A stretch of 64,000 bases of DNA from Rhodocyclaceae bacterium (GTDB lineage Bacteria > Pseudomonadota > Gammaproteobacteria > Burkholderiales > Rhodocyclaceae): contig JAGTRP010000008.1 in assembly GCA_018261935.1 (NCBI GenBank), positions 62,001 through 126,000 on the forward strand. The letters run 5' to 3'. The notes below the pieces were generated by a model. The model was not told where the DNA came from, did not search any database, and saw only the letters and a list, made by a program, of their open reading frames with translations. The position numbers and the translations under genes were made by a program. Of the stretch, positions 33,026 to 42,568 are shown piece after piece (position 1 is the stretch's first letter; each line of letters starts with the position of its first letter).

Positions 33026-34633
33026 TCACATGCGGAAGACGCCGAACTTGGTCTCGGCGGCGGGAGCGTTCATGGCAGCGGAAAGGCCGAGGCCCAGGAC
33101 CCGGCGGGTGTCGGCCGGGTCGATGATGCCGTCGTCCCAGAGGCGGGCGCTGGCGTAGTAGGGATGGCCCTGGGTCTCGTACTGGTCCCGGATGGGGGCC
33201 TTGAAGCCTTCCTCCTCCTCGGCCGACCAGGTCTTGCCGGAAGCCTCGATGCCGTCCCGCTTGACGGTGGCGAGCACCGAGGCGGCCTGCTCGCCCCCCA
33301 TCACCGAGATGCGGGCGTTGGGCCACATCCACAAAAAGCGCGGTGAGTAGGCCCGGCCGCACATGCCGTAATTGCCGGCCCCGAAGCTGCCGCCGATGAC
33401 CACGGTGAATTTGGGCACCTTGGCCGTGGCGACGGCGGTCACCATCTTGGCCCCATCCCGGGCGATGCCGCCGTTCTCGTACTTCCTGCCCACCATGAAG
33501 CCGGTGATGTTCTGCAGGAAGACGAGGGGAATGCCCCGCTGGGCGCAGAGTTCGATGAAATGGGCGCCCTTCAGGGCCGATTCGGAAAAGAGGATGCCGT
33601 TGTTGGCGACGATCCCCACCGGGTAGCCCCAGAGGCGGGCGAAGCCGCAGACCAGGGTGGTGCCGTAGCGAGCCTTGAATTCATCGAAATCGGAGCCGTC
33701 CACCAGGCGGGCGATGATCTCCCGCACGTCGAAGGGTTTCCGGGCGTCGGTGGGGATGACGCCGTAGAGTTCTTCGGCAGGGTAGAGGGGGTCGGCCGGC
33801 TCGGCCAGGGTGACCGGCGGCGACTTCTTCCAGTTCAGATCCCGGACGATGCGCCGGCAGATGGCGAGGGCATGGGCGTCGTTTTCCGCCAGGTGGTCGG
33901 CGACGCCGGAAATGCGGGTGTGCACGTCGGCCCCGCCCAGGTCCTCGGCGGTCACCTCCTCGCCGGTGGCGGCCTTAACGAGGGGAGGGCCGCCCAGGAA
34001 GATGGTGCCCTGGTTGCGGACGATGATGGACTCGTCGCACATGGCCGGCACGTAGGCGCCGCCGGCGGTGCAGGAGCCCATGACCGCCGCGATCTGGGGG
34101 ATGCCTTGGGCCGAGAGGTTGGCCTGGTTGAAGAAGATGCGGCCGAAGTGCTCTTTATCGGGAAAGACTTCGTCCTGCATGGGCAGGAAGGCGCCGCCGG
34201 AATCCACCAGGTAGAGGCAGGGCAGGCGGTTCTCCAGGGCGATTTCCTGGGCCCGCAGGTGCTTCTTCACGGTGAGCGGATAGTAGGTGCCGCCCTTCAC
34301 CGTGGCGTCGTTGGCCACAATCATGCACTCCACCCCGGAAACCCGGCCGATGCCGGCGATCATGGAGGCGGCGGGGACGTCGCCGCCGTACATGCCCCAG
34401 GCCGCGAACTGGCCGATTTCGAGGAAAGGGGTGCCGGGGTCGAGGAGATTGTTCACCCGCTCCCGGGGCAGCAGCTTGCCCCGGGCGAGGTGCTTCTGGC
34501 GGGCGGCTTCCGGGCCGCCGAGGGCGATCTTCTCCACCTTTTCCCGCAGGTCGGCCACCAAACTGCCCATGGCCGCCCCATTGGCCAGGAAGTCCTGGCT
34601 GCGGGGATTGAGTTGGGATTTCAGGATGGTCAT
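33026..34633 (-). CDS. liuB: Methylcrotonyl-CoA carboxylase carboxyltransferase subunit
   Basis: 535 residues, full length for the biotin-dependent carboxyltransferase subunit. N- and C-terminal crotonase-like halves are visible, with [20 protein letters not shown] around residue 187, split by the GG pair, and [20 protein letters not shown] near 415 binding the CoA and carboxybiotin. It partners LiuD. A 46-base gap to the LOG gene upstream contains a GGAG ribosome site for this gene but no operator I can see. Confidence 0.96.
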   Translation of the reverse strand: MTILKSQLNPRSQDFLANGAAMGSLVADLREKVEKIALGGPEAARQKHLARGKLLPRERVNNLLDPGTPFLEIGQFAAWGMYGGDVPAASMIAGIGRVSGVECMIVANDATVKGGTYYPLTVKKHLRAQEIALENRLPCLYLVDSGGAFLPMQDEVFPDKEHFGRIFFNQANLSAQGIPQIAAVMGSCTAGGAYVPAMCDESIIVRNQGTIFLGGPPLVKAATGEEVTAEDLGGADVHTRISGVADHLAENDAHALAICRRIVRDLNWKKSPPVTLAEPADPLYPAEELYGVIPTDARKPFDVREIIARLVDGSDFDEFKARYGTTLVCGFARLWGYPVGIVANNGILFSESALKGAHFIELCAQRGIPLVFLQNITGFMVGRKYENGGIARDGAKMVTAVATAKVPKFTVVIGGSFGAGNYGMCGRAYSPRFLWMWPNARISVMGGEQAASVLATVKRDGIEASGKTWSAEEEEGFKAPIRDQYETQGHPYYASARLWDDGIIDPADTRRVLGLGLSAAMNAPAAETKFGVFRM

Positions 34634-34679
34634 GTCTCCTCGCTTCTTGTGGGCGCTACCTGAAAAGGGAATCCAAGGG

Positions 34680-35279
<600 letters not shown>

Positions 35280-35298
35280 GCTTTTCCCTTGATCAACT

Positions 35299-35904
35299 TC
35301 AGAAGCCGCCGGTTTCCAGCCACTTCTCGATCTGGGGCAGCCGGTCGGCGCCGAAGAAGGGCTGGCCGTCCACGATGACGTGGGGGGAGCCGAAGATGCC
35401 CTTGGCCAGGGCATCTTCGCACTCGGCCTTGAGGCGGTCCTTCATTTCCTGGCTCTGGATGGCGGTGGCGACCTTATCCCGGTCAAGCCCGAGGCCGGCG
35501 GCGATGTCCACCACCGTGTCGGGGGAGGAGATATCCCGGTCATCCACGAACAGGGCCCGGTAGGCGGCGTGGGCAAAGGCCCGGGCCTGGCCACAGTCCT
35601 GGCCGTGGAGCCAGTAGTAGGTCCGGGCGGCGGCTTGGGTGGGGAGGGGAAAGCGGCTCGGCAGGCGGTAAGGTACCCCCAGGAAACGGGCCGAGCGCTC
35701 GAAGTCGAGAAGGGAATACTCCGCCTTGGCCGGGAACTGCCGGGTGAGGGGAGCGCTGCCGGTGGCCTGGAAAACGACCCCGAGGAGGACGGGGCGCCAT
35801 TTCACCTTGCGGCCGTAGCGGGCGGCGAGGTCGTCGATCTTCTCGCTCATCAGGTAGCCGTAGGGGCTGGAGAAATCGAAATAGAATTCGATGGGCTCGG
35901 ACAT
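35299..35904 (-). CDS. 2-hydroxychromene-2-carboxylate isomerase family protein (DsbA-like)
   Basis: 201 residues, kappa-class glutathione transferase/DsbA fold. The N-terminal [17 protein letters not shown] segment carries the SSPY motif in place of CxxC, with Ser as the catalytic residue. WRPVLLG and the C-terminal [21 protein letters not shown], with its cis-Pro SPHV, are typical. NahD enzymes act in naphthalene degradation, but no aromatic pathway is nearby, so the substrate is unknown. It lies between the acyl-CoA dehydrogenase and LOG genes. Confidence 0.87.
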   Translation of the reverse strand: MSEPIEFYFDFSSPYGYLMSEKIDDLAARYGRKVKWRPVLLGVVFQATGSAPLTRQFPAKAEYSLLDFERSARFLGVPYRLPSRFPLPTQAAARTYYWLHGQDCGQARAFAHAAYRALFVDDRDISSPDTVVDIAAGLGLDRDKVATAIQSQEMKDRLKAECEDALAKGIFGSPHVIVDGQPFFGADRLPQIEKWLETGGF

Positions 35905-35925
35905 GGGCTCTTTTCTCTGGTTGGG

Positions 35926-37063
35926 TCAGTCCTGGAGGACGGCGCGGCTGATGACGAGCTTCTGGATTTCGGAAGCCCCCTCGTAGATCTGGCACACCCG
36001 CACGTCCCGGTAGATGCGCTCTACCGGGAAGTCGGCGGTGACGCCGTAGCCGCCGTGGATCTGAATGGCCTCCGAGCACACCCGCTCGGCCATCCGGGAG
36101 GCGAAGAGCTTGGCCATGGACGCTTCCTTGAGGCAGGGCCGGCCGGCGTCCCGCAGGCTCGCCGCGTGCCAGACCATCTGCCGGGCCGCCTCGATGTCGG
36201 TGGCCATGTCGGCCAGCTTGAAGGCGATGGCCTGGTGATCGACCAGGGACTTGCCGAAGGAAGTGCGCTCCTTGCCGTAGCGGACGGCGGCTGCCAAGGC
36301 GGCCCGGGCCATGCCCACCGACTGGGCGGCGATGCCGATGCGCCCGCCTTCCAGGTTGGAGAGGGCGATTTTGTAGCCTTCCCCTTCCTGGCCCAGGAGG
36401 TTGGCGGTGGGGATGCGGCAGTTCTCGAACAGGATCTGGGCGGTATCGGAGGCGTGCTGGCCCATTTTTTCCTCCAGTCGGGCGACGATGTAGCCCGGGG
36501 TGGAGGTGGGGACCAGGAAGGCGGAGATGCCCTTTTTGCCGGCGGCCTTGTCGGTGACGGCGAAGACGATGGCCACGTCCCCTTCCTTGCCGGTGGTGAT
36601 GAACTGCTTGACGCCGTTGATGACCCAGCCGTTGCCGTCCCGCTCGGCCCGGGTGGTGATGGCGGCTGCATCCGACCCGACGTGGGGCTCGGTGAGGCAG
36701 AAGCAGCCCAGCTTCTCCCCCCCGGGCCAGGAGCTTCAGCCATTCCTCCTTGAGGGCGTCGGAGCCGTATTTCAGGAGGACCATGCAGGCCAGGGAATTC
36801 TGGACGCTGACGATGGTGGAGGTGGCGCCGTCGCCGGCGGCGATTTCCTCCAGGGCGAGGCCCAATTCCAGGTAGCCGAGGCCGGCGCCATCCCATGCCT
36901 CGGGCACTACCATCCCGAGGACGCCCAGTTCGCCCAGTTCCTTCAGGGCCTGGCGGGGAAAGGTGTGGTTCCGGTCCCATTCGGCGGCGAAGGGGGCCAG
37001 GCGCTCCTCGGCGAAGGTGCGGAGGGAGTCGCGGATCATTTCCTGCTCTTGGGTGAGGATCAT
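35926..37063 (-). pseudogene. Acyl-CoA dehydrogenase interrupted by a +1 frameshift
   Basis: Both halves of an acyl-CoA dehydrogenase are present in different frames. The N-terminal half reads from ATG 37063 (MILTQEQEM) to a run of seven Gs (minus strand; 36723-36717). The C-terminal half continues in another frame through [12 protein letters not shown] to the catalytic YEGASEIQK segment and stops at 35926. Removing one G restores about 378 residues, the normal family length, with a LTEPHVGSD segment at the joint. No other damage is seen, so a homopolymer sequencing error is as likely as a true mutation. The start overlaps the DMT transporter stop (ATGA). Confidence 0.85.
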
Positions 37064-37965
37064 GCAGCAAGCTCCTTTTTCTGATTGGTGAGCCAGACGC
37101 CGGCGATGACCAGCGCCCCGCCGGCCAGGACGGCCAGCCCGAGACGTTCGTTGAGAAGCCAGGCCGCCTGGAGGATGGCGAACACCGGCACCAGATTGAT
37201 GAAGACCGCCGCCCGGGCCGCCCCCAGGCGCTTGACGCCGTCGGCGTACCAGGTGAAGGCGAGGGCGGTGCCGCCGACCGCCAGGAAGGCGATGCTCGCC
37301 CACACCCGCCAGGACCAGGCCCCCAGCTCGATGTCGCCCTGGAAAAGGCTCACCAGGCCGAGCAGCACGGCGCCGATGAAGCTGGCGTGGAGGGTGGCGG
37401 CCAGGGGGGAGAGGGTTCGGGTGGCCCGCCGGCCGATGAAGGTGTAGGCCGCCCAGAAGCCGACGCAGCCCAGGATCAGCCATTCCCCGATGCCCACCTC
37501 GCCCTGGAGCAGGGCCAGGGGATCGCCGTTGCCGATGACGGTGAGGCAGCCCGCCAGGGCGAGGGCGATGCCGGCGGCCTTGAGCGGGTTCATCCGCTCG
37601 CTTCCCAGGAACCAGGCGGCCAGGGCCACCACCACGGGGTTGAGGGCCACCACCAGGGCGCCCCGGCCGGCGGGGATGTACTTGAGGCCGTACAGGAAGC
37701 AGAGGTTGTAGAGGAGGATGCCGGTCAGCGCCAGCCCGGTCACCACCCCCCATTCCCGGCTGCTGGCCGGCCACGGAAGGTTGCGCTCGGTGGCAAGGGC
37801 AAAGGCCCCGAGGGCCATCGCCGCCAGGAGGAAGCGCATGGACGCCGCCGCCATGGGCGCCGGCAGCTCCTGGGCGATGATGCGCCCGGCGATCCAGGTG
37901 CCGCCCCACAGGAACATGGCGCCCACGAGCTTCAGGTAGGTGGCGGGAGTGGCGCGGTCCGGCAC
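37060..37965 (-). CDS. EamA/DMT family transporter
   Basis: 301 residues with about ten membrane helices in two EamA repeats (about 10-140 and 155-290). LWGGTWIAGRIIAQELPAP in helix 1 and RLGAARAAVFINLVPVFAIL in helix 9 are typical of the drug/metabolite exporter superfamily. The substrate is unknown. Given its place between the thiolase and an acyl-CoA dehydrogenase in the liu cluster, it could export an amino acid or organic acid, but that is speculation. Confidence 0.88.
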   Translation of the reverse strand: MPDRATPATYLKLVGAMFLWGGTWIAGRIIAQELPAPMAAASMRFLLAAMALGAFALATERNLPWPASSREWGVVTGLALTGILLYNLCFLYGLKYIPAGRGALVVALNPVVVALAAWFLGSERMNPLKAAGIALALAGCLTVIGNGDPLALLQGEVGIGEWLILGCVGFWAAYTFIGRRATRTLSPLAATLHASFIGAVLLGLVSLFQGDIELGAWSWRVWASIAFLAVGGTALAFTWYADGVKRLGAARAAVFINLVPVFAILQAAWLLNERLGLAVLAGGALVIAGVWLTNQKKELAA

Positions 37966-39156
37966 TTAGATCATTTCCACCGCCAGGGCGGTGGCTTCGC
38001 CGCCGCCGATGCAGAGGGAGGCCACGCCCCGCTTCTTGCCGTACTTCCTGAGGGCGCCCAGGAGAGTCACCACGATGCGGGCGCCGGAAGCGCCGATGGG
38101 GTGGCCCAGGGCGCAGGCGCCGCCGTGGATATTGACCTTGTCGGCCGGCAGCTTCAGTTCGTGCATGGCGGCCATGGTGACCACGGCGAAGGCTTCGTTG
38201 ATCTCGTAGAAATCCACGCTCTCCGCCGTCCAGCCGGTCTTGGCGAAGAGCTTCTGCATGGCGCCCACGGGAGCCACCGGGAAGTCCGCCGGGGCGATGG
38301 CGTGGGTGGCGTGGGCGGCGATGCGGGCGATGGGGGAGAGTCCCAGCCGGTCGGCCCGGGAAGCCCGCATCAGCACCAGGGTAGCGGCGCCGTCGGAAAT
38401 GGAGGAGGAATTGGCCGCGGTGACGGTGCCATCCTTCCTGAAGGCGGGCTTCAGGGTCGGAATCTTGTCGAGATTGGCCTTGGCCGGCTGCTCATCGGTT
38501 TTCACCACCACGTCGCCCTTCTTGCCGGCGACGGTGACCGGGGCGATCTCCCAGTCGAAGCTGCCGTCGGTGTTGGCCTTCTGGGCGCGGACGGTGGAGC
38601 GGATGGCGAATTCGTCCTGGGCTTCCCGGGTGAAGGCGAAGCGGGCGGCGCATTCCTCGGCGAAGGTGCCCATGAGGCGGCCCCGGTTTTCCTTGCTGTA
38701 GGCGTCCTCCAGGCCATCCAGGAACATGTGGTCGAGGACCTGGCCGTGGCCCAGGCGGTAGCCGCCCCGGGCCTTCGGCAGCAGGTAGGGAGCGTTGGTC
38801 ATGGATTCCATGCCGCCCACCACCGCCACGCCATAGGAGCCGGCCAGGATGCCGTCGTGGCCGAGCATGGTGGCCTTCATGGCCGAGCCGCAGACCTTGT
38901 GGATGGTGGCGCAGCCGGCGGAAAGGGGCAGGCCGGCCTGGAGCGCCGCCTGGCGGGCGGGGGCCTGGCCCTGGCCGGCCTGGAGCACGCATCCCATCAG
39001 CACTTCCTCCACCAGGTTGGCGTCCACGCCGGAGCGCTCGACGGCGGACCGGATGGCGACGCTGCCCAACTGGGCGGCGGTGAGGGAGGCAAAATCACCC
39101 TGGAAGCCGCCCATGGGGGTGCGGGCGGCGCCGACGATTACGATGGGGTCGTGCAT
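37966..39156 (-). CDS. Acetyl-CoA C-acetyltransferase (thiolase)
   Basis: 396 residues of the degradative/biosynthetic thiolase family. The acylated Cys89 lies in HKVCGSAMK, followed by NEAFAV, GGACALGHPIGASGAR with the active His, and CIGGGEATA with the second Cys. It can split acetoacetyl-CoA formed from the acetoacetate end of leucine degradation, or condense acetyl-CoA toward PHB, for which phaC lies 4 kb away. It sits one base from the transporter gene and 12 from the GNAT-carbonic anhydrase gene. Confidence 0.93.
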   Translation of the reverse strand: MHDPIVIVGAARTPMGGFQGDFASLTAAQLGSVAIRSAVERSGVDANLVEEVLMGCVLQAGQGQAPARQAALQAGLPLSAGCATIHKVCGSAMKATMLGHDGILAGSYGVAVVGGMESMTNAPYLLPKARGGYRLGHGQVLDHMFLDGLEDAYSKENRGRLMGTFAEECAARFAFTREAQDEFAIRSTVRAQKANTDGSFDWEIAPVTVAGKKGDVVVKTDEQPAKANLDKIPTLKPAFRKDGTVTAANSSSISDGAATLVLMRASRADRLGLSPIARIAAHATHAIAPADFPVAPVGAMQKLFAKTGWTAESVDFYEINEAFAVVTMAAMHELKLPADKVNIHGGACALGHPIGASGARIVVTLLGALRKYGKKRGVASLCIGGGEATALAVEMI

Positions 39157-39168
39157 GGTCTTCTTCTC

Positions 39169-40323
39169 CTAGGTTGGCGAATCGGCATTCAATGCTTCGA
39201 GGGCCGCCGTGTAGCGCGGCAGCAGGTCTTCGGGACGGTGGACGGTGCAGCCCAGGTCCCGCATGAGGCCGTCCTTGAGGCCGTAGACCCAGCCATGGAC
39301 GGTGAGGCGCTGGTTCCGCTTCCAGGCGTCCTGGACTACGTAGGTCTGGCAGACATTGATTACCTGTTCGAGGACATTCAGTTCGCACAGGCGGTCGTGG
39401 CGCAGTTCCGGCGGCAGCTTGTCCACTTCGGCCAGGTGCTTGTGGTGCACGTCCTGGACGTGGCGCAGCCAGATATCCACCACCCCCGCCCGCTCCTTCC
39501 GGAGGGCGGCCCCGATGCCGCCGCAGCCGTAGTGGCCCACCACCATGATGTGCTTCACCTTGAGGACATCCACCGCGTATTGCAGCACCGACAGGCAGTT
39601 GAGGTCGGTATGCACCACCATGTTGGCGACATTGCGGTGGACGAAGACCTCGCCGGGCAGGAGGCCGATGATCTGGTTGGCCGGGACCCGGGAATCGGAA
39701 CAGCCAATCCACAGGTACTCCGGGGTCTGCAGGTGGGAGAGGCGGGAGAAGTATTCCGGGTCGATTTCCTGCATCTGCCTGGACCAGGCCCGGTTGAAGT
39801 CGAAAAGGTGGGAGAGGTTCTCGTTGCGGATTTCCTCCTCCGACCAGTTCTCCAGGTCGAGGGCCAGGAACATGGTGCCTTCGACGGGGCGATGGAAATA
39901 GGCGGGGGCTTCCTGGAAACCCAGTTCCCGGTAGAGCTTCACGGCGATGCGCATGGCCGGCAGGGTGTCGAGGAAGATGCGCTTGTAGCCGATCTCCTTG
40001 GCGGCCCTGATGGCGGCCAGGGCCAGGGCCTTGCCGACGCCGTGGCCGCGCGCCTCCGGCGCCACGTAGAGGCGCTTCATTTCACAGGCCCCTTCCTCGA
40101 AGGGGCGGATGCCCACGCAGCCCGCCGGCTGGCCATCCACTTCGGCGAAGAACAGGCGGCCCTGGGGGGCGCTGTAGGCGCCGGGCAAGGAGGCCATTTC
40201 CTGGTCGAAATTCTGGAAGCACAGATCCACCCCCAGCCAGGCCGCGTAATTGCGGAAAAACTGGCGGACCTGGTCGAGGGCAGGGGTGTCTTCGGCGGTG
40301 AGGATGCGCAGGGTGACGGTCAT
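39169..40323 (-). CDS. Bifunctional GNAT acetyltransferase / beta-carbonic anhydrase
   Basis: 384 residues in one frame. Residues 1-155 are a GNAT domain with an acetyl-CoA loop around RLYVAPEARGHGVGKAL (85-101). Residues 165-380 are a complete beta-class carbonic anhydrase with zinc ligands Cys208, His264 and Cys267 and the paired Asp210-Arg212 (GCSDSRVP and GHYGCGG). The start at 40323 suits the GNAT N-terminus; the open frame extends upstream without support. Such fusions exist in annotated betaproteobacteria. Its place between the isovaleryl-CoA dehydrogenase and thiolase genes suggests that it provides bicarbonate for LiuBD, which is an inference. Confidence 0.9.
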   Translation of the reverse strand: MTVTLRILTAEDTPALDQVRQFFRNYAAWLGVDLCFQNFDQEMASLPGAYSAPQGRLFFAEVDGQPAGCVGIRPFEEGACEMKRLYVAPEARGHGVGKALALAAIRAAKEIGYKRIFLDTLPAMRIAVKLYRELGFQEAPAYFHRPVEGTMFLALDLENWSEEEIRNENLSHLFDFNRAWSRQMQEIDPEYFSRLSHLQTPEYLWIGCSDSRVPANQIIGLLPGEVFVHRNVANMVVHTDLNCLSVLQYAVDVLKVKHIMVVGHYGCGGIGAALRKERAGVVDIWLRHVQDVHHKHLAEVDKLPPELRHDRLCELNVLEQVINVCQTYVVQDAWKRNQRLTVHGWVYGLKDGLMRDLGCTVHRPEDLLPRYTAALEALNADSPT

Positions 40324-40375
40324 GTCTTGGTAACTCCAGTACGGTACCCCCGGCCGGAGGCACCGGCGGGAGCGG

Positions 40376-41548
40376 TCAAGCAGTTTCGGCAAACAATTCG
40401 CGGCCGATAAGCATACGGCGGATTTCGCTGGTGCCGGCACCGATTTCATACAACTTGGCATCCCGCCACAGGCGCCCGACCGGGTACTCGTTGGTGTAGC
40501 CGACGCCGCCCAGGGCCTGGATCGCCTCGCCGGCCATCCAGGTGGCCTTTTCGGCGGAGTAGAGGATGGCCCCGGCGGCGTCCTTTCTGAGGGTGCGGGC
40601 ATGGTCGGCCCGGTCGCAGGCGCGGCCCACGGCATAGACGTAGGCCCGGCAGGCCTGCCAGGTGGAGTACAGGTCGGCCGCCTTGCCCTGCATGAGCTGG
40701 AATTCGCCGATGGCCTGGTCGAACTGCCTGCGGTCGTGGAGATAGGGCACCACCACGTCCATGCAGGCGGCCATGATACCCAGGGGGCCGCCGCAGAGGA
40801 CGGCGCGCTCGTAGTCTAGGCCGCTCATGAGGACCTTGGCGCCATTGCCGATACCGCCCAGGACATTCTCTTCCGGCACCTCGCAGTCGTCGAAGAAGAG
40901 GGGGAAGGTGTTGGAGCCCCGCATGCCCAGCTTGTCCAGGTGGGTGCCGTGGGAGAAGCCCTTGAAGCCCTTTTCGACGATGAAGGCGGTCATTCCCCGG
41001 GCGCCGGCGTCGGGGTCGGTCTTTGCGTAGACCACCAGGGTGTCGGCGTCGCCGCCGTTGGTGATCCACATTTTGCTGCCGTTCAGGACGTAGCGGTCGC
41101 CCTTCCTGTCGGCCCGCAGCTTCATGGAAACGACGTCGGAGCCGGCGTTGGGCTCGGACATGGCCAGCGCCCCCACGTGGTGGCCGGAAATGAGCTTGGG
41201 CAGGTACTTGTCCTTCTGGGCCGGGGTGCCGTTCCTCCTGATCTGGTTTACGCAAAGATTGGAATGGGCGCCGTAGGAGAGGCCCACCGAGGCCGAGGCC
41301 CGGGAAATCTCTTCCATGGCGACGATGTGGGCGAGGTAGCCCAGGCCGGTGCCGCCGTATTCCTCGCCGGCGGTCATGCCCAGGAGCCCCATGTCGCCAA
41401 ACTTCTTCCAGAGATCGGCCGGGAATTCGTTGGCCCGGTCGATCTCGGCAGCCCGGGGGGCGATCTCCTTTTCGGCAAAGGCGCGGACGGCGTCGCGCAG
41501 CATATCGATGGTCTCGCCCAGGGCGAAGTCGAGGCTCGGGATTTCCAT
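40376..41548 (-). CDS. liuA: Isovaleryl-CoA dehydrogenase
   Basis: 390 residues, full-length acyl-CoA dehydrogenase. The catalytic base is Glu247 in [15 protein letters not shown], the position specific to isovaleryl- and long-chain enzymes, rather than the C-terminal YEGxSE glutamate; the C-terminal segment here is [12 protein letters not shown]. It oxidises isovaleryl-CoA to 3-methylcrotonyl-CoA and passes electrons to ETF. It starts three bases after the thioesterase stop and is the second gene behind the LiuR operator. Confidence 0.95.
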   Translation of the reverse strand: MEIPSLDFALGETIDMLRDAVRAFAEKEIAPRAAEIDRANEFPADLWKKFGDMGLLGMTAGEEYGGTGLGYLAHIVAMEEISRASASVGLSYGAHSNLCVNQIRRNGTPAQKDKYLPKLISGHHVGALAMSEPNAGSDVVSMKLRADRKGDRYVLNGSKMWITNGGDADTLVVYAKTDPDAGARGMTAFIVEKGFKGFSHGTHLDKLGMRGSNTFPLFFDDCEVPEENVLGGIGNGAKVLMSGLDYERAVLCGGPLGIMAACMDVVVPYLHDRRQFDQAIGEFQLMQGKAADLYSTWQACRAYVYAVGRACDRADHARTLRKDAAGAILYSAEKATWMAGEAIQALGGVGYTNEYPVGRLWRDAKLYEIGAGTSEIRRMLIGRELFAETA

Positions 41549-41551
41549 GGG

Positions 41552-42001
41552 TCAGTCTCCTTTTTCAGTTTTTCCGTGCATCACCATGATGGTCTGCTGC
41601 ATGAGTGCGCATTGGGTCTCACTGCCGTCCTTGACGGCGAATACCTCTGCCTGGGTCACCACCAAGGTGCGGCCGGCCCGCACCACCAGGCCCCGGGCCA
41701 CCAGCTTGTCGCCATCGGCCGGGGCCATGAGGTTCATCTTGTATTCCACGGTCAGGACCGAGGCGCCGGCCGGTACCGTGGTCATCGCCGCATAGCCCGC
41801 AGCGGAATCGGCGATCATCCCCACCACGCCACCGTGGACGTAGCCATGCTGCTGGGTGACGCCATCCCAATGGGGCAGGTGGATCTCAGCGCGGCCGTGC
41901 TCCACCACTGGCAGCTCAGCCCGGATCAGGATCATGGCCTGCTGGCGGTCAAAGCTCTGGCGGACGCGGTCGGCGAAGTGGGGGTCGGATACTCGGGTCA
42001 T
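41552..42001 (-). CDS. PaaI-like hotdog-fold thioesterase
   Basis: 149 residues of the hotdog thioesterase superfamily. HGYVHGGVVGMIADSAAGYAA around residues 52-70 is the typical HGGxxxxxxDxxxG active-site segment, and VEYKMNLMAP follows. It probably hydrolyses an acyl-CoA, perhaps to relieve CoA trapping in the leucine pathway. It is the first gene after the LiuR palindrome and is followed closely by liuA. Confidence 0.88.
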   Translation of the reverse strand: MTRVSDPHFADRVRQSFDRQQAMILIRAELPVVEHGRAEIHLPHWDGVTQQHGYVHGGVVGMIADSAAGYAAMTTVPAGASVLTVEYKMNLMAPADGDKLVARGLVVRAGRTLVVTQAEVFAVKDGSETQCALMQQTIMVMHGKTEKGD

Positions 42002-42023
42002 GATGTGGGATTTTGTCTTTACG

Positions 42024-42039
42024 TTGACGTTAACGTCAA
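42024..42039 (-). promoter_or_regulatory. LiuR operator in the liu promoter
   Basis: TTGACGTTAACGTCAA is a perfect 16-base palindrome, 22 bases before the thioesterase start and 17 after the liuR stop. It agrees with the LiuR motif described for proteobacterial branched-chain amino acid regulons, as I recall it. The left half also doubles as a TTGACG -35 element, with CAAAAT 18 bases downstream as a possible -10. That arrangement, with the operator inside a long spacer, is typical of MerR-type regulation. Confidence 0.72.
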
Positions 42040-42056
42040 TACGCAGTTCAAAGGTT

Positions 42057-42464
42057 TCATGCCGTTTCTTTCGAATCGATCCCCCGTCGTCCCAGTTCTT
42101 CCCTGCACTGGCTCTCGAATTGCGCGATTTCCGCCAGCATGGCCTCGATGTCCTCCCGCTGCTGTTCCAGGGCGGCCCGCCGACGGTCCATGATGCGCAG
42201 GCATTCCAGGAGCTGGGGCGTCTCGTCCTGGGCGGTTTCGTACATCCCGATCAGGTCCTTGATCTCGGCCAGGGAGAGGCCCAGGCGCTTGCCCCGCAGG
42301 GCCATCTTGAGGTGGGCGCGGTCGCGGCGGGAAAAGACCCGGTTGCGGCCCTCCCGGTGGGGCGACAGAAGCCCTTGGTCTTCCCAGAACCGGATGGTGC
42401 GAGGGGTGATGCCGAATTCCTTGGCGAGATCGGATATGCCGAAGGTAAGAGGTTGGCGGGGCAA
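42057..42464 (-). CDS. liuR: MerR-family regulator LiuR
   Basis: 135 residues. An N-terminal winged helix-turn-helix (FGISDLAKEFGITPRTIRFWEDQGLL, with the conserved RTIRFWE at about 22-28) and SRRDRAHLKM are followed by a long dimerisation helix rich in Glu/Arg. LiuR controls leucine and isovalerate degradation genes, and the gene directly precedes that cluster with a palindromic operator between them. No metal-binding cysteine cluster is seen, so it is not a metal sensor. Confidence 0.9.
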   Translation of the reverse strand: MPRQPLTFGISDLAKEFGITPRTIRFWEDQGLLSPHREGRNRVFSRRDRAHLKMALRGKRLGLSLAEIKDLIGMYETAQDETPQLLECLRIMDRRRAALEQQREDIEAMLAEIAQFESQCREELGRRGIDSKETA

Positions 42465-42568
42465 GGCTTTTTTCTCCTCGAATGGTGTCTCAGTAAATCA
42501 GAAACAAGGGGTATTTTCAATCCGGTACCGTATGGTAATGTGTCTTTCCGAACTTCCCCCGGCCTCCG

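Noticed and set aside
35926-36576. Separate 216-residue acyl-CoA dehydrogenase gene starting at 36576
   Set aside because: The Met is an internal residue of the family alignment; upstream family sequence continues in the same frame back to the homopolymer, so it is the 3' half of a frameshifted gene.
37387-40410. 1007-residue plus-strand frame opposite the thiolase and carbonic anhydrase genes
   Set aside because: Long only because of high G+C codon bias on the opposite strand; His/Gly-rich with no family features.
40324-40635. N-terminal extension of the GNAT-carbonic anhydrase frame
   Set aside because: The extension overlaps the 3' end of liuA and has Pro/Arg/Ser-rich shadow composition; the GNAT domain begins at 40323.
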